A DNA stretch of 64,000 nt, taken from NCBI GenBank assembly GCA_017607445.1, contig JAEVHH010000003.1:4278001-4342000 (forward strand), written 5' to 3'. A program made the translations under genes and the position numbers. The notes below the pieces were generated by a model. That model was given only the letters and a program-made list of their open reading frames with translations, had not been told where the DNA came from and did no database searches. Origin of the DNA: Histoplasma ohiense (Eukaryota; Ascomycota; Eurotiomycetes; Onygenales; Ajellomycetaceae). Positions 11,885 to 22,740 of this stretch are shown in pieces. Position 1 is the first letter of the stretch, and the number at the start of each line of letters is the position of its first letter.

Positions 11885-12541
11885 GACGAGACGAGGAGTT
11901 TGGAATCCAGGGTTCATCTTCATCTTTTGTGATCCGCGATATGCTGGTCGACGAGATGCGAGCAGATCAATGGATATGAATTATTTCCCATAACGACGAA
12001 ACTGATTCAAGGGTTAGTTGAAGTGAGAGATGCCCGTTAGTGGGTTGGGGTACTGGTATAACCATTAGAGTCGCGATCTTTGAGAGGAGATTGGGAACTA
12101 TGTAGATATTTAGATGATCACTGAGTTTCTGTTGTCGAGTCCCGTCTTATTTATTTAAAAGCGACTTGACGAACAATCGTGGAAGAACTCAATCCAGGTT
12201 TCAAAGAGCTAGTTAGGAGAACAATAACCACATCCTCATCCTCAGCTTTAAATACATAACTGCATCTACGGAGTCACTCAGAAACTGACATCCCTCCGCC
12301 ATGGTGCAGAAGTAGGATATCCAGCGATGCAACCCATCCAGCTGGAGCTTGTGAGGGCATCCGCCAAACCGGTTCGGGACTGAAACATTTATTTAACCAA
12401 ACCCAACTGGGGAATGACATCTCGTGCCGCTTCAATGCATTCCCAGCAACAAAGCTCCCCATAACCCCCGAATAAGCCTCGACTCTCCGCGCCTATTCCA
12501 CCCCCTACACCCCCATCTCTCTGGACATCTGGTGAACGCGC
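11885..12541. other. Intergenic
   Basis: Promoter and leader region of the fusion-like gene that starts at 12542. I see nothing else in it. Confidence 0.4.
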
Positions 12542-15500
12542 ATGGAGGATTCGGCGGTCCGGCTGCAGGACAACCTGCGGAGCCTCGACGCTACAGAGGA
12601 CATCCACGCGCTACACACAGACCCCAGTCTGACCTCGAGAAGCAACCGCGACTTTGAAGCAGCAGCCGTTGTAGCAGCAGCAAACGCTGCAAGAGGGTCA
12701 CAGCCGTTTGATGCACTCCCGGCGGCGACAGCAGCTTTAGCTAATAATTTGCATCCGTCTACCGTTACCAACCAAGATGGTGAGAGCTTTTTTACTTCCG
12801 CAACGCCGCTGTCTACTAGTATGTAGAAATGAAGGCATGCAGCAAATCATAAAATATCTGGTTGCTGCATAATTAACTACTGGATCTGGTGTATTATTTC
12901 TTCTGCCACTAATTCTAACAAACCCATTTTTTTGTAGATTCTCTTCTCGAAAATCCAGCAACCCCTCAGTCATTACGGCGCCCGCACCAGCAGCAACAAC
13001 AGCTAACGCAAGCGCATCACCAACATCAACTCCATCCCCCAAGCAATAGTAATGGATTCCTCGAACACACAAACAGTGGCACGGTCGATATGCTGGATCA
13101 TCTCCAGACATCTCTTCCGCCGCATCTCTTAAACCAGTTCCACGATGCAACCCCTCCCATGGGTGGCGGCGAATCGCCATTGTCTCCTGCTATTAATAAA
13201 GGAGAACCCTACTTTAAAAATATGAAATTAATTTCGAATCCGCCCGATCTTAAAAGATGGCGGGAGCGACTGTTCAATGTTGAGGATACGATCGTCCTCA
13301 GTGAAGAAGAGTGCGTTGGGCAATCCCATGTACTTGTACATGTTCATCGAAACACCTGGAGAAACCGAATCGTCACAAATCCAAAGAGAATTTGCTAATA
13401 TAAGCCCCCAATACATTTAGATTCCAAACCTACTTCCCCCACATCGACAACGTCTACTCCCACCGCTCCACCCAGAAATATAAACGCAAGCTCTTCGTCT
13501 CTCACTACTGGGACTGCCGTCTCAAGGGCCGACCACCCGGAACTCCCAAATCCCGCGACCCAAACAAAAAGAAGCGCAAGCGCACAGCCCGCGAGCGCGA
13601 CCTCTGCGACGTCAAGATCAAAATCACTGAGTATCTGCCCGGAGCCCTGACTACGCCACCGGGTTTGGGCCCTTCCCTTCTCTCCATCAACTCGCCATCC
13701 CTTACAACCACGACCACTGCTTCGTCAGATATGCAACCTGCCACCAGTATCGGCTTTCCCGGCTCTGCGGACCAGAGTAATGGCGCGCGACCCCATGTGG
13801 CGGGCCATCATCCTCAGTCGCAATCACAGTCACAACTGCAATACCCGTTCGGCGTTTTAGCGCCCAGTGCGACCTTGCCGGAAGGCCACCCTGGCGCTGC
13901 AGGTGCGAGGTACTATACAATTCAGAGGGTAAATGGGAATGGGGGCAATGGGAGGACGGATGGAATTGGCGGGCCGCATCGACATACTTTGGAAGAAAGT
14001 GATAGGATTAAGAAGAACAGTGTGCAGAGGTATTTGCTGAAGGAGGAAAAGGAAAGGAAGAGGATTATGGTAAGTTGACTTTTTTTTCTTTTTTTTTTCC
14101 TTAATACTACATGTGTAAAATGACGGGTTTCTTTGTTGGTTGGTGGTGTACCTAGGTATTGCGTGGAATGGATACAATTGAATTGAGTGACGATGATGCA
14201 CGTCATTTCTGCAAAATTTGCCAACTTTAAGCAAAAGGGGCGTATGCGGTTAAATACTATTATTGTTCTCTTGCCCCATAGACAACACGCAAAACGTCTA
14301 CGCCCTTCGCACGAAGCACAGTTTTATTATTCCCAAAAGATTTCGTTTCCGTTTTAAATGCTAGGGGCAAGAGAGGAGAAAGGTAAAAATGTCTGACATC
14401 ATCCAAAAGGTACAGCAGAAAACATACCACAAAAAGGCCTCCGGCTCCGCTGCCGTAACGGTCAAAAAACACGCAAAAGAAGCAGACCTAAAGCTCTTCG
14501 GAAGTTGTTTCTGGTAGGTAAATAATTATAGAGATCGCCTTGACAATTACCTCAATCCCCAACCTCCTCCCCATTCAAAATAAAGGAACTACCTCCGCTA
14601 CCCATTTAATTTGCACACAGACCGAGGTTGTTTTTGTTTCGTCAATCACTAAAACTCGAAACCTAACCTCTCATATTTTCATTGATTCACTAGTCCGTTC
14701 GTCCAGCGCGTTTGGATTGCCTTGGAGGTAAAAGGGATACCCTACCAGTACATCGAGATTGATCCGTACAAAAAGCCCGAGTCATTGCTGGAGGTCAACC
14801 CACGCGGTTTGGTGCCCGCCATCCGCCAGGGGAATTGGGGATGTTACGAGAGCACGGTTTTGCTGGAATATGTATGCCTTGCTTCATTCCCTTTCCCCCC
14901 CCTTTTTTTTTTTTTCCCCCCCGTTCCTTCAACATAGGAAACTTGTTGTGCTGACCAGTCGTTCCTCACTTTTTGCCGTGCCTTTTTAGCTTGACGAACT
15001 CGAAGCCAGTAATCCTCTCTTACCGCCAAGAGATCCCCAACTGCGTGCCCATTGCCGTCTGTGGGCAGATCATGTGAGTATATATATACCAACTCCAAAC
15101 TCACGTTTTTGCTCCTCGTGATCGCCTTATTTAATTTTATTATCATTTCTTACCAGGTCAACCGCCATATAATCCCTACCTTTTACCGTCTCCTACAAGA
15201 ACAAGACGGCCAAAAGCAAATAACTCATTCGGAAGAGCTAAAGGCGGAAATCAACAAACTCGTCAATGCCTCGCATGTCCACGGACCCTTCTTCCTCGGC
15301 CCCACAATCTCCTTCGTAGATATACAATTCGCGCCCTGGATGCTAAGACTCAGTCGTGTGCTCAAACCATATCGCGGCTGGCCGGATCCGGAGCGCGGTA
15401 GTCGCTGGGAAGCGTGGGTAGATGCCGTGGAGGGTGACGAGCATGTGAGGGCCACAACGAGTTCAGATGAGTTGTATTTGGATAGTTATGAGCGGTATGC

Positions 15501-15654
15501 TGGTGAGTTGTGTGTGCGAATTGTCGTTGTTTGAAGCTGTGCGTAATGGTGATGATCGAGGATTGACTTTTTTTCTTTTGTTCGCCCGGTAGAAAATCGC
15601 CCTGGTACGTCACTTCTGGCGAATGCTATTAATTCAGGACGGACATTGCCGTAG
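12542..15654 (+). CDS. Putative fusion: basic DNA-binding-like region joined to omega-type glutathione S-transferase
   Basis: Model: 12542-12818, 12938-13310, 13421-14069, 14416-14513, 14694-14871, 14990-15073, 15157-15502, 15593-15654 (688 aa). Exons 1-3 (433 aa) give an Ala/Gln-rich N-terminus and then a conserved-looking block with SEEEFQTYFPHIDNVYSHRS, FVSHYWDCRLKGRPPGTPKS (AT-hook-like GRPPGTP) and a Lys/Arg cluster before ERDLCDVKIKITEY. This recalls FAR1/WRKY-GCM1-type folds, but weakly. Exons 4-8 are a complete GST: the CPFVQR active site (the Cys codon is split by an intron), NPRGLVPA, YESTVLLEYLDEL, and an alpha-helical C-domain with FLGPTISFVDIQFAPW. The join is supported because exon 3 ends in frame at a perfect GTAAGT donor, its only alternative is an immediate stop, and the NAGNAG acceptor 346 bp on is in the same phase. 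Alternatively there are two genes, with the GST starting at the ATG at 14389 (264 aa). Confidence 0.7.
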
Positions 15655-15975
15655 CTGGCATCGTATGGCACGGCGGTGATGGATAGCGTTATGTAAATGT
15701 AGTGCCCCTTCTCTTATTTCCCCGGGGATGGATTTGATTGCATTTCTGGAACAGGTACAATCGCTGGCGTATTTCTGGGGTACTTGGGATCGGATCTTGG
15801 AAGATTTCATTTCTCGTTCTTTCTCCAGATGGGGGCCACAAATACTGGCCGAGGAATTGTGTTTTGTCTCTTCCTGACCCTCCTCTTAATCTATTCTTCA
15901 CTGAGTATCCTGATATCGAATGCAAAATAATATCAAAATCTTTTGCCCGATTAATTAACAAACCATGGAGCGTGC
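15655..15975. other. Intergenic between convergent genes
   Basis: About 320 bp shared by the 3' ends of the GST-containing gene (+) and the SUZ-domain gene (-). No gene seen. Confidence 0.5.
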
Positions 15976-17298
15976 TTAACTAGCAGGGTTTGAATGAAGC
16001 TGATTTACGAACGACTTCGCACCCCGCGGGCTGAAACCGAACCCACCCCTTCCACTCCCATCCGGACCTCTGGGAGTTCTAAGTGGCTGCTGCTGTTGTT
16101 GCTGCGGCTTCTCCTGCATCCGTTCGTTTTCATGCCCATTATTCACATAATTCTGCCTCCTGTCCCCTCTCTGCCCGTGGCTAGGGGTCGACCGCCCGGG
16201 ATAATTAGGATCGTATAGTTGCCTATTGGGTTTATTATTGTTATTGGTAATGGGTGATATCTCCTTCCTCTCCCTACTGTCCCTGTTGCCGGCGTTAGGC
16301 CGACCGGCCCTCCCCTTACTTCTCATACCAGGACCTGATCGGTGAGAATGAGAATGAACCTGCGACTGTGATGGTGGTGGCGTCGTGCTCGTGTTACCCG
16401 GCGAAGAGGCACCCGACCCAGCCGCCGACGGACTCCCAAACAGCCGCTCTCTTACCTCCTCGTACTTGCGCTGTCTCTCCTCGCGTTCCCGCTCGCGCTG
16501 TGCCTGCAGCTCTTCCGGCGTTAACTTCGGCCTTTCCTCTCCATCATCGTCGTCGTCACCATCGTCGTAGTCGTTAGTTAGAATTTCCGGAGACATTGCG
16601 ATAGTGGCAGTGCCCGAGACAGAGAGATGTTGGATACCTGCCGTTGCGGCGTCCGTAGCACCCGAAACGGGAGGGGTTGGGATTGGGGAGATGCCAGCGG
16701 GTGATTGTGATTGCGAGTTCCGTTGCTTGACGAGTTGGGGTTTCCGGCTTAGGACGGTGACTGGCTGCTTGAAGTCAGATCTCATTGGGACGGAGGCGGC
16801 TCGTGATTCTAGGTAGTGGAAGGTTTGGGGGGATTCTCTGTTAGGGGGGAGGATAGAGTTAGCTTGGGTAATTTTCTTTTGCTCATTTCCCAATTGTGGC
16901 ATGAACAATGTAATGGACGCTCAAGGGGGTACAGTGACGACGCTTTATGTCTCGAGTCTTGGGCAGATTGGCATACGCTTCAGCCCATAACTGGCGGTTA
17001 AACTCCGCATGTTGGGCCCGTTTTTGAGCCTTCATGGCTCGAGCAGATAGCTTTTTCTCGGGCGCTGGAGCTGGAACTGGAGCTGGAGCTAGTGAAGGTG
17101 CCGTCGTCCCATCTTGTGCATGTGGTTCAGACTTTCCCCCAAAGTTTTCTTAGCATATTGCGCAAGACAGCGCCAAGGCCTAAATATAGGACATAATGAA
17201 ACTGTAAAAATTCGAAAGCAGAAGAATCATACATCAACATGGGCCTCCCAATTATCATCCCACACGTCTGGCAACTTTGCGGAGTCTCGTGCACTCAT
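15976..17298 (-). CDS. SUZ-domain RNA-binding protein
   Basis: Three exons in my model: 17298-17233, about 17131-16977, and 16837-15976, giving about 360 aa. The protein opens with MSARDSAKLPDVWDDNWE, a typical start for fungal SUZ proteins. A basic helix (LSARAMKAQKRAQHAEFNRQ) follows, then VTVLSRKP. The SUZ segment has an acidic run (DYDDGDDDDDGEE), then PKLTPEELQAQREREREERQ and a helix ending ERLFG. The tail is Gly/Arg/Asn/Gln-rich and disordered with RGG-like pieces. SUZ domains bind RNA and occur in translation and mRNA-fate proteins. The borders of exons 1 and 3 are firm. The start of exon 2 is uncertain: the phase-correct acceptor is an atypical AAAG (after position 17132 on the minus strand), and a frame with a better acceptor meets a stop. 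Confidence 0.8.
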
Positions 17299-17674
17299 GG
17301 TGGGAAGGTATAAAACGAGGTCTGCACCGATAAAAATTTATGGTCATTTATGAGAGATTGAGCCGTATGTCCAATAGAAGTAGAATGGGATTTGTATACA
17401 GGAGTTAGCTATGGTGATACCTTTGCTTCATTCGCCAAAGAAGAAATTGAAGTTGGGTTGAAAATGTTGATAAATGCCAGCAAACGTGGGTTGGGGGGTG
17501 TTCACGTGATATTTACTCAATCCAACCTTGGAAGTCGGTGATTACCACTAGAGATTATCTACTGCGGGTCACTGTGTCCATTTACACTCTGTGTACACTC
17601 TGTGATACATCTACTCTCATTCAAATACATTTCAGATTCAGTATCTCAGAGACTGTTATTCACACATATTCACG
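17299..17674. promoter_or_regulatory. Divergent promoter, SUZ gene / small hypothetical gene
   Basis: A 376-bp gap between divergent start codons. It must hold both promoters; no specific element is confidently recognised. Confidence 0.5.
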
Positions 17675-18290
17675 ATGTCTACAGGTACATGGTTTAAAAG
17701 ACTTCCCGAAATTCACCACTTCAGCAGACATAAACCCACTTGACAGCTAAACAATATCTCGATAATACCTCGCACGGAAAGATTAACATATTATCTTAGA
17801 TCCAGAAGGCGATTCTGAAATGCTCTCTACTTCCGAGTCTTCCCAAAGCAGCGAACCCCAAACCCCCACTGGCGGCCGAATCGCTGACGAAACCTCCGAC
17901 TTCCCCAGCTCAGAGCTTTCCCCTCCAGGTTCGCAGGAGGCCACCGGCGCAGAGCCTACAAAGATGGAGTACGGCGATGTCCAAACTGATTACGCAGCGG
18001 TCACGGCCTCACAACATATTACAGGTGATGGTGCTGGAGGCGGTGCCAGTTGGGACAATCAGAGCTCTGCGATCGCTCGGGCAGAGCCCGGCTCATCGTG
18101 GAACAATAAGAAAGCAGAAGAAGAATATCAGAGAGCTCTAGAAATAGTGGTGGATCGCGATTTCAGCCTGAGTGAGTGGACAAAATTGCCATTGCTCCTG
18201 CCTTGAAGAATGCCTTCATCTTGCTGATTGATTTGTGAAATAGAGGAATTTGGGGATCCGTTTGATGATCGAGATATGGTAGAACAGTGA
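17675..18290 (+). CDS. Small acidic hypothetical protein
   Basis: Three exons, 17675-17684, 17800-18171 and 18244-18290, give 142 aa with matching phase 1 at both junctions. Residues 1-100 are Ser/Glu/Pro/Gly-rich and disordered. The end looks conserved and helical: WNNKKAEEEYQRALEIVVDR, then DFSLKEFGDPFDDRDM, with the last intron falling between these two pieces. No domain is recognised and no function is offered. The three-codon first exon (ATG TCT ACA G) is strengthened by the clean GTACAT donor and TTAG acceptor and by the open frame continuing from it. It is divergent from the SUZ-domain gene. Confidence 0.75.
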
Positions 18291-19237
18291 CAGAATAGGA
18301 AATACCACTAGTGAGTGGACTGACCCCCTTGACCGGTCATTCAGATGGGTATGTATTCCATGCACTGTTGGGTTTTAGAAGCTGTCTTGATACTGTGCCA
18401 TCAGGGATCACTTTCGTCCAAACACTAATATTTCCGTGTCCTTCCTTAGAACGAGTAAAATTGAATAATGATTGTCCTCATAAATGGAAATTGGGACAGG
18501 CTTCAATCCGCAATGTAAATTGTGTTTTCCCTAGCGCTGATGTGTCGTTGAGAGGATAGTATGGATGAATGGCTCGGTCCAAGACCGGAACTTGACCCTA
18601 TTTCACATATTCCGTCAACTCAGATTATCAGCGAGTAGTATGTTAAAGGAAACGCCAGATCTAGAGGATGCTACCGCGGTCCCTGTCCGGTGTTTCTGTC
18701 CCTTCGAGATGTGCAAAATCCGTAAGAGTGAATCTCTCGGTGGGGCGTTCAGGTGATCCTGGTAGAGCCAGCTAAGGTACAAAACTAGGTACAGAATTTC
18801 CACATAACGAAGGCGTAAATAGAACCCGTACAATTCTTCCTGGATGATTTTGAGCAAGTCTCTTCCAGCGTCGTAGCTCTTTTGTTAAATTGTCAAAGCC
18901 GCGGTTTGTTCGTGTAATGTAGAGGCTGTTGGCCCAGCAACTACCTACCAGCATAGCCCTGAATGACAACATTCAATTGGCGCCAACAAAGACGCCAAAG
19001 AAATTCTCCTGAACTTCACCATCACAAGAATCGTGTTCATTGATACTGCAGCGTGTTTTCTTATTCATGTTTTCTTACGTGCACATATTTACGGGATTTG
19101 AATATTAGGTATATTTGATATTCGCTGTACACTCCTTCATCTACTCAATATGCCCTCCGCTCGTTGGTAGGAAACCACGACACAATAGCAATTAAACCTG
19201 TATCGCCCACCTCGTTGCGCCCTCACGTCCTCCAAAA
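18291..19237. other. Intergenic, about 0.95 kb
   Basis: No gene-like open frame. It presumably holds the 3' flank of the small hypothetical gene and the promoter of the gene at 19238. Confidence 0.5.
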
Positions 19238-21581
19238 ATGGATCTTTCTATTCCACCTTTTCCAAACCGGTATGCCATAAATCGCATTATAATTGTATTT
19301 GACATATATATCTTCTAGGCTCTTGTCGCGTTGGCGAGAAATCTCTGCCCGTGATTCACACTTCATGTTGTTTATAACTCCTCAATATCCGACTACATCC
19401 TAACTGGCTGACAATGACTTTTTCCTTGCGAATATAGGAGAAAAAGCCGACTATCATCGCCAACAGATCACTTCAAGTTCACTCCAATCGCCATATCAAA
19501 GAAAGCGCCCCGACTCTGGGATCGCAAACCCATGACCCCTTTCAACTCTCGCTCCAGGTCTCACAAAGTCTGGAAACGTTTCCAGGCCTCTACATCCAAT
19601 GATGTTGGTAGAGACGGAATCGGCCACGATGTGTTCCTTATTGAGATCAACAACTCATTTGCGCTTCGAGGCGTTTTAAGAGGAGTCAAAAGACGTTGCA
19701 CTGCTGCTTGTGTTGGGGTAGAACGAGGAAGGTCCTTCCAGGAAACAAAATGGGAAACTGAGGATATGGGTACCCGACAACGTGAGGATTGTCTTATTTC
19801 TTATACACACTTTGCCTCTATTAGTGGTCAGCTTCAGGAGAAATTTTAGTGTTAATATATAGACAGGAAAATGTGTCCCGCGGCCGGAAGTTCCCAGGTG
19901 GGAGAGCATTGAAGACGCATATATTGACCCCGACGTTGATAACATACAACGGGACGAGAATTTTGATGAGCATCAGTGCGATGAACAGAAAGCTGTGGAT
20001 CGAAATGATTTTGGTTTGGGTTTGTTAGCTGGGCAGTGGGGTAGCACATCGCCGGTCTCAGACCAAACTCTTGTCAATGATTTGTTGGATTCTGAAAAGA
20101 CCACGGAGATTGCAGAACAGCACACAGATGCAGAATCAACGTCTATGCAAGAATCAAGCGGAATGCTGACTGCAGAAGATCTCGAGATTGGCGACCGTGG
20201 TACTCCAGTTTCCCATCCCGATGCAGCAACTGCAATCCGTACTTCAGCAAAGATTGACAAAGCAGCTGAGGAAGCAGCAACGCCTTTGTCAATCCCCCCC
20301 AGCCGACTATTGTTTCCAACCCTAGAGGGGGACGATGCCGATTTCATAACCGACTTCTTATCCCAAGCACAAGCCAAGCGTGCCGCCGCTAAATCTGTGC
20401 TGCCGGGCAAAGGATTAGAAACCGCTGTTTGGGAGAGCCAGGGCCGGTCTCCAACTCCGCGCGCACGAAGAATTTTAGAAGACATTGATAAAAATTCCCC
20501 TACATCTCCAAGGCAACAAGTATCACCATCAAAACTGAGACAAATTTCAACATCGCCCTCCCCGAAATCCAGTGCAGCAAATCACGAACTCGAGGTCTTG
20601 CAGGAAGATCTATGCCAAAACATCGGCGGAGAAGAGGAAGAATACCCACAACAACCGAGAGAAGGCTCTCCATGTCGAAGAAGTACCCGCAAGACCCCCT
20701 CAAGAACTCAACGGAATACCCCTGCCATACCGAATCATATCCCTTTTCGCCGTTCCAACGGAACCGAATTCGTATTTTTACAGCGTTCAGAGGAGCAACA
20801 GCTTTCTCTGGTGACCAAAGCCAACACTAGACGTAATAAAGGTGATGCTAAGTTCCCATGTTTCGTTCTTCAAGCGATCAGTTCAAAAGAATATGAACCC
20901 ATTTGCATCAACAACGGGGAGACGGGTGCGCCTGTTTCACCGAGGAAGTCTCCCCGCAAACGGATACGCATTGTCAAGAAGGTGATGTGGGACGATGAGC
21001 ATCTGGTTCAGTACGAGGGTGAGACATACAATAACGATGAACAAAATGAGGATATTAGTCAGGCGAGCCATTCTCCGAAACTCGCCATCTCACAGTCTGC
21101 TAAACTGGAGGAGAAGAAGAGGAAGAATCCGAATCTCAATGTTACCAGAAAGAACAGTAATAGCAGTAAGGCCTACAAATTATCCGTACCAATCCATTCC
21201 GATCCGCAGTCGGTGAAATCACCAACGATAAAGTGGAGGGTGCCGAGGCTGGGGTTCTCAGGAAACAATGATCACAGTAACATTAGCCACAATAGTGTGG
21301 GCCCCACAGGTGCCGCTGCCGCTGCCGCTCCCCCATCTGGAAAAACATCGACTGGTGCCAGGCATCCCGGGACGCCGATTCATAGAAAGAAACTTCCCCC
21401 GAAATCTCCGAAGGCAATTGTATTCAAGGTTTCCGATGACAGAGCTCCGAAGATGAGTACTGCTACATCAACCGATTCTGGCATAATTCCGCGTGTAATT
21501 GCAGCTCCTACTACACGTGCTACGACTAGGAAATTCAGCGGCTCGTGTTTACCAAGGCATACAGGGAGAACGAAGGTATAA
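19238..21581 (+). CDS. Basic nuclear-type hypothetical protein with SP(x)K sites
   Basis: Three exons, 19238-19269, 19438-19607 and 19867-21581, give 638 aa. Phases 2 and 1 match at the junctions. The N-terminus has a compact conserved-looking part: MDLSIPPFPNRRKSRLSSPT, KFTPIAISKKAPRLWDRKPM, then KVWKRFQAS. After the second intron the frame continues with PRPEVPRWESIEDAYIDPDVD. The remainder is largely disordered and basic, with repeated SP/TP sites next to Lys/Arg (SPRKSPRKRIR, KSPKA, RRSTRKTPSR) and an Ala-rich run near residue 545. Such sites suit cyclin-dependent kinase control and DNA or chromatin contact, but no known domain is visible. The 259-bp second intron is fairly long; skipping it would end the protein at 19849. 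Confidence 0.8.
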
Positions 21582-22069
21582 CAGCCTCGTCCAACAGGTG
21601 AGGATAGGATGTGCCTACTTTGCTTTTTCTTATGTATTTTTGTCTCTTTATTGTCTATGTTTAGCCTTTTGTCGCGTTTTTCTTCTTCTCTTTAGCCTGC
21701 AAAGTCAAGATACCCAATTGAGATATTTTTGTCGTATCGTGTGTTTTACATTTTAAATTCAGGCGGGTTGTTACTCTTTATGAATTGGTTTTAATTCAAG
21801 CACTTGCAAAATATTATAAGAAATTTTTCTTCTTTTTTGTTACTCGAGTGTTTGCATAGTTTCCCACTATAATCATCCAGATTCCCGATAGTGCTCGATG
21901 AGTATGACGAACAAAAAATGCCTATTCTGTGAGAACTTGTTCCAGACAATCGATTCCTGTCGCTTTTACGGAGAAAAAAAAAAAAAAAAAAATCTTGGAC
22001 AATTCCCTCAGCAATTGCATATTGACGTCCCTTGACTGAAAGCAAGCCCTGTTATAAAAAATAAAACAG
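21582..22069. other. Intergenic
   Basis: 3' flank of the preceding gene, AT-rich, with a poly-A run at about 21974-21990. No gene seen. Confidence 0.5.
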
Positions 22070-22740
22070 AGCACACACATCATACCCAGAGTGCCCTTCA
22101 TGTTCACACAAACCGCGCATGCCTTCCTTCTGCTGTTCATCCGTCAATTTAATTTCCTCGAGGTTACTCTCAATACGACCCGGTTCGCAGACTTGGGCAG
22201 CACCTGGAATGGCGTGTGACCACCTTTTCAATGACCTTGATCGTCGGGTCCTCAGCCACCTTCTCACCAATCGTTGGCACTTGGTTTTGAAAGCCAAGGG
22301 GTATTCAGAATAGGCCTCTGGCAGGATGTTGTGTGCGGAGCAGTAGTTGAGTTCAGTGTTTGGCAGGAATGGATGAATTACTCTCACAAGAGATTGGCTA
22401 ATGGATCAAGAAGAGGCTAACATAGTCTAGCTTCAGCTTCTTGAGCGAGTCATTCAACGACCATTGTACTTCATCCTTCTCGTGTAGGTGGTTCCAGACT
22501 TTTGTGGTCACGAAAATAACAGATCTTTTGACATTGTTGTTTTCGCTTAAGAAGTCATAGAGAGCCTGTCCGACCTCATCCTCGTTGAGATAGAACCACG
22601 CACAGTCTAGATGTCTGTATCCAGTTCCTAGAGTGTGCAACGCAGCTGCGTACCTCTCGCCTTTGGTACCCTCCTTGGCAACAGTACCAAATCCCAGACC
22701 AGTGATAGTAACGCCATTGCTCAATTTGAACTTGATATCG
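22070..22740 (-). pseudogene. Aldo/keto reductase pseudogene
   Basis: The minus strand encodes a clear aldo/keto reductase N-terminal half: LSNGVTITGLGFGTVAKEG, then GYRHLDCAWFYLNEDEVGQA (catalytic Asp and Tyr), FVTTKVWNH (catalytic Lys) and DYVSLFLIH (catalytic His). The His codon is followed at once by TAG where the family has Trp (LIHWP). About 65-70 residues of the barrel are then missing. The sequence resumes with HPFLPNTELNYCSAHNILPE, and from there the reading frame changes at least three times: AYS, then LGFQNQVPTIGEKVAEDPTI, then RIESNLEEIKLTDEQ, then NMKGTLG. An intact enzyme would have about 310-320 aa. TGG to TAG equals CpA to TpA on the other strand, the change expected of repeat-induced point mutation, though one base proves nothing. 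The part upstream of 22740 is open but not recognisable. Confidence 0.88.

Noticed and set aside
11194..17298. Secondary-metabolite or detoxification cluster around the GST
   Set aside because: The neighbours are a membrane protein of unknown role and an RNA-binding SUZ protein. No synthase, P450 or transporter is present.
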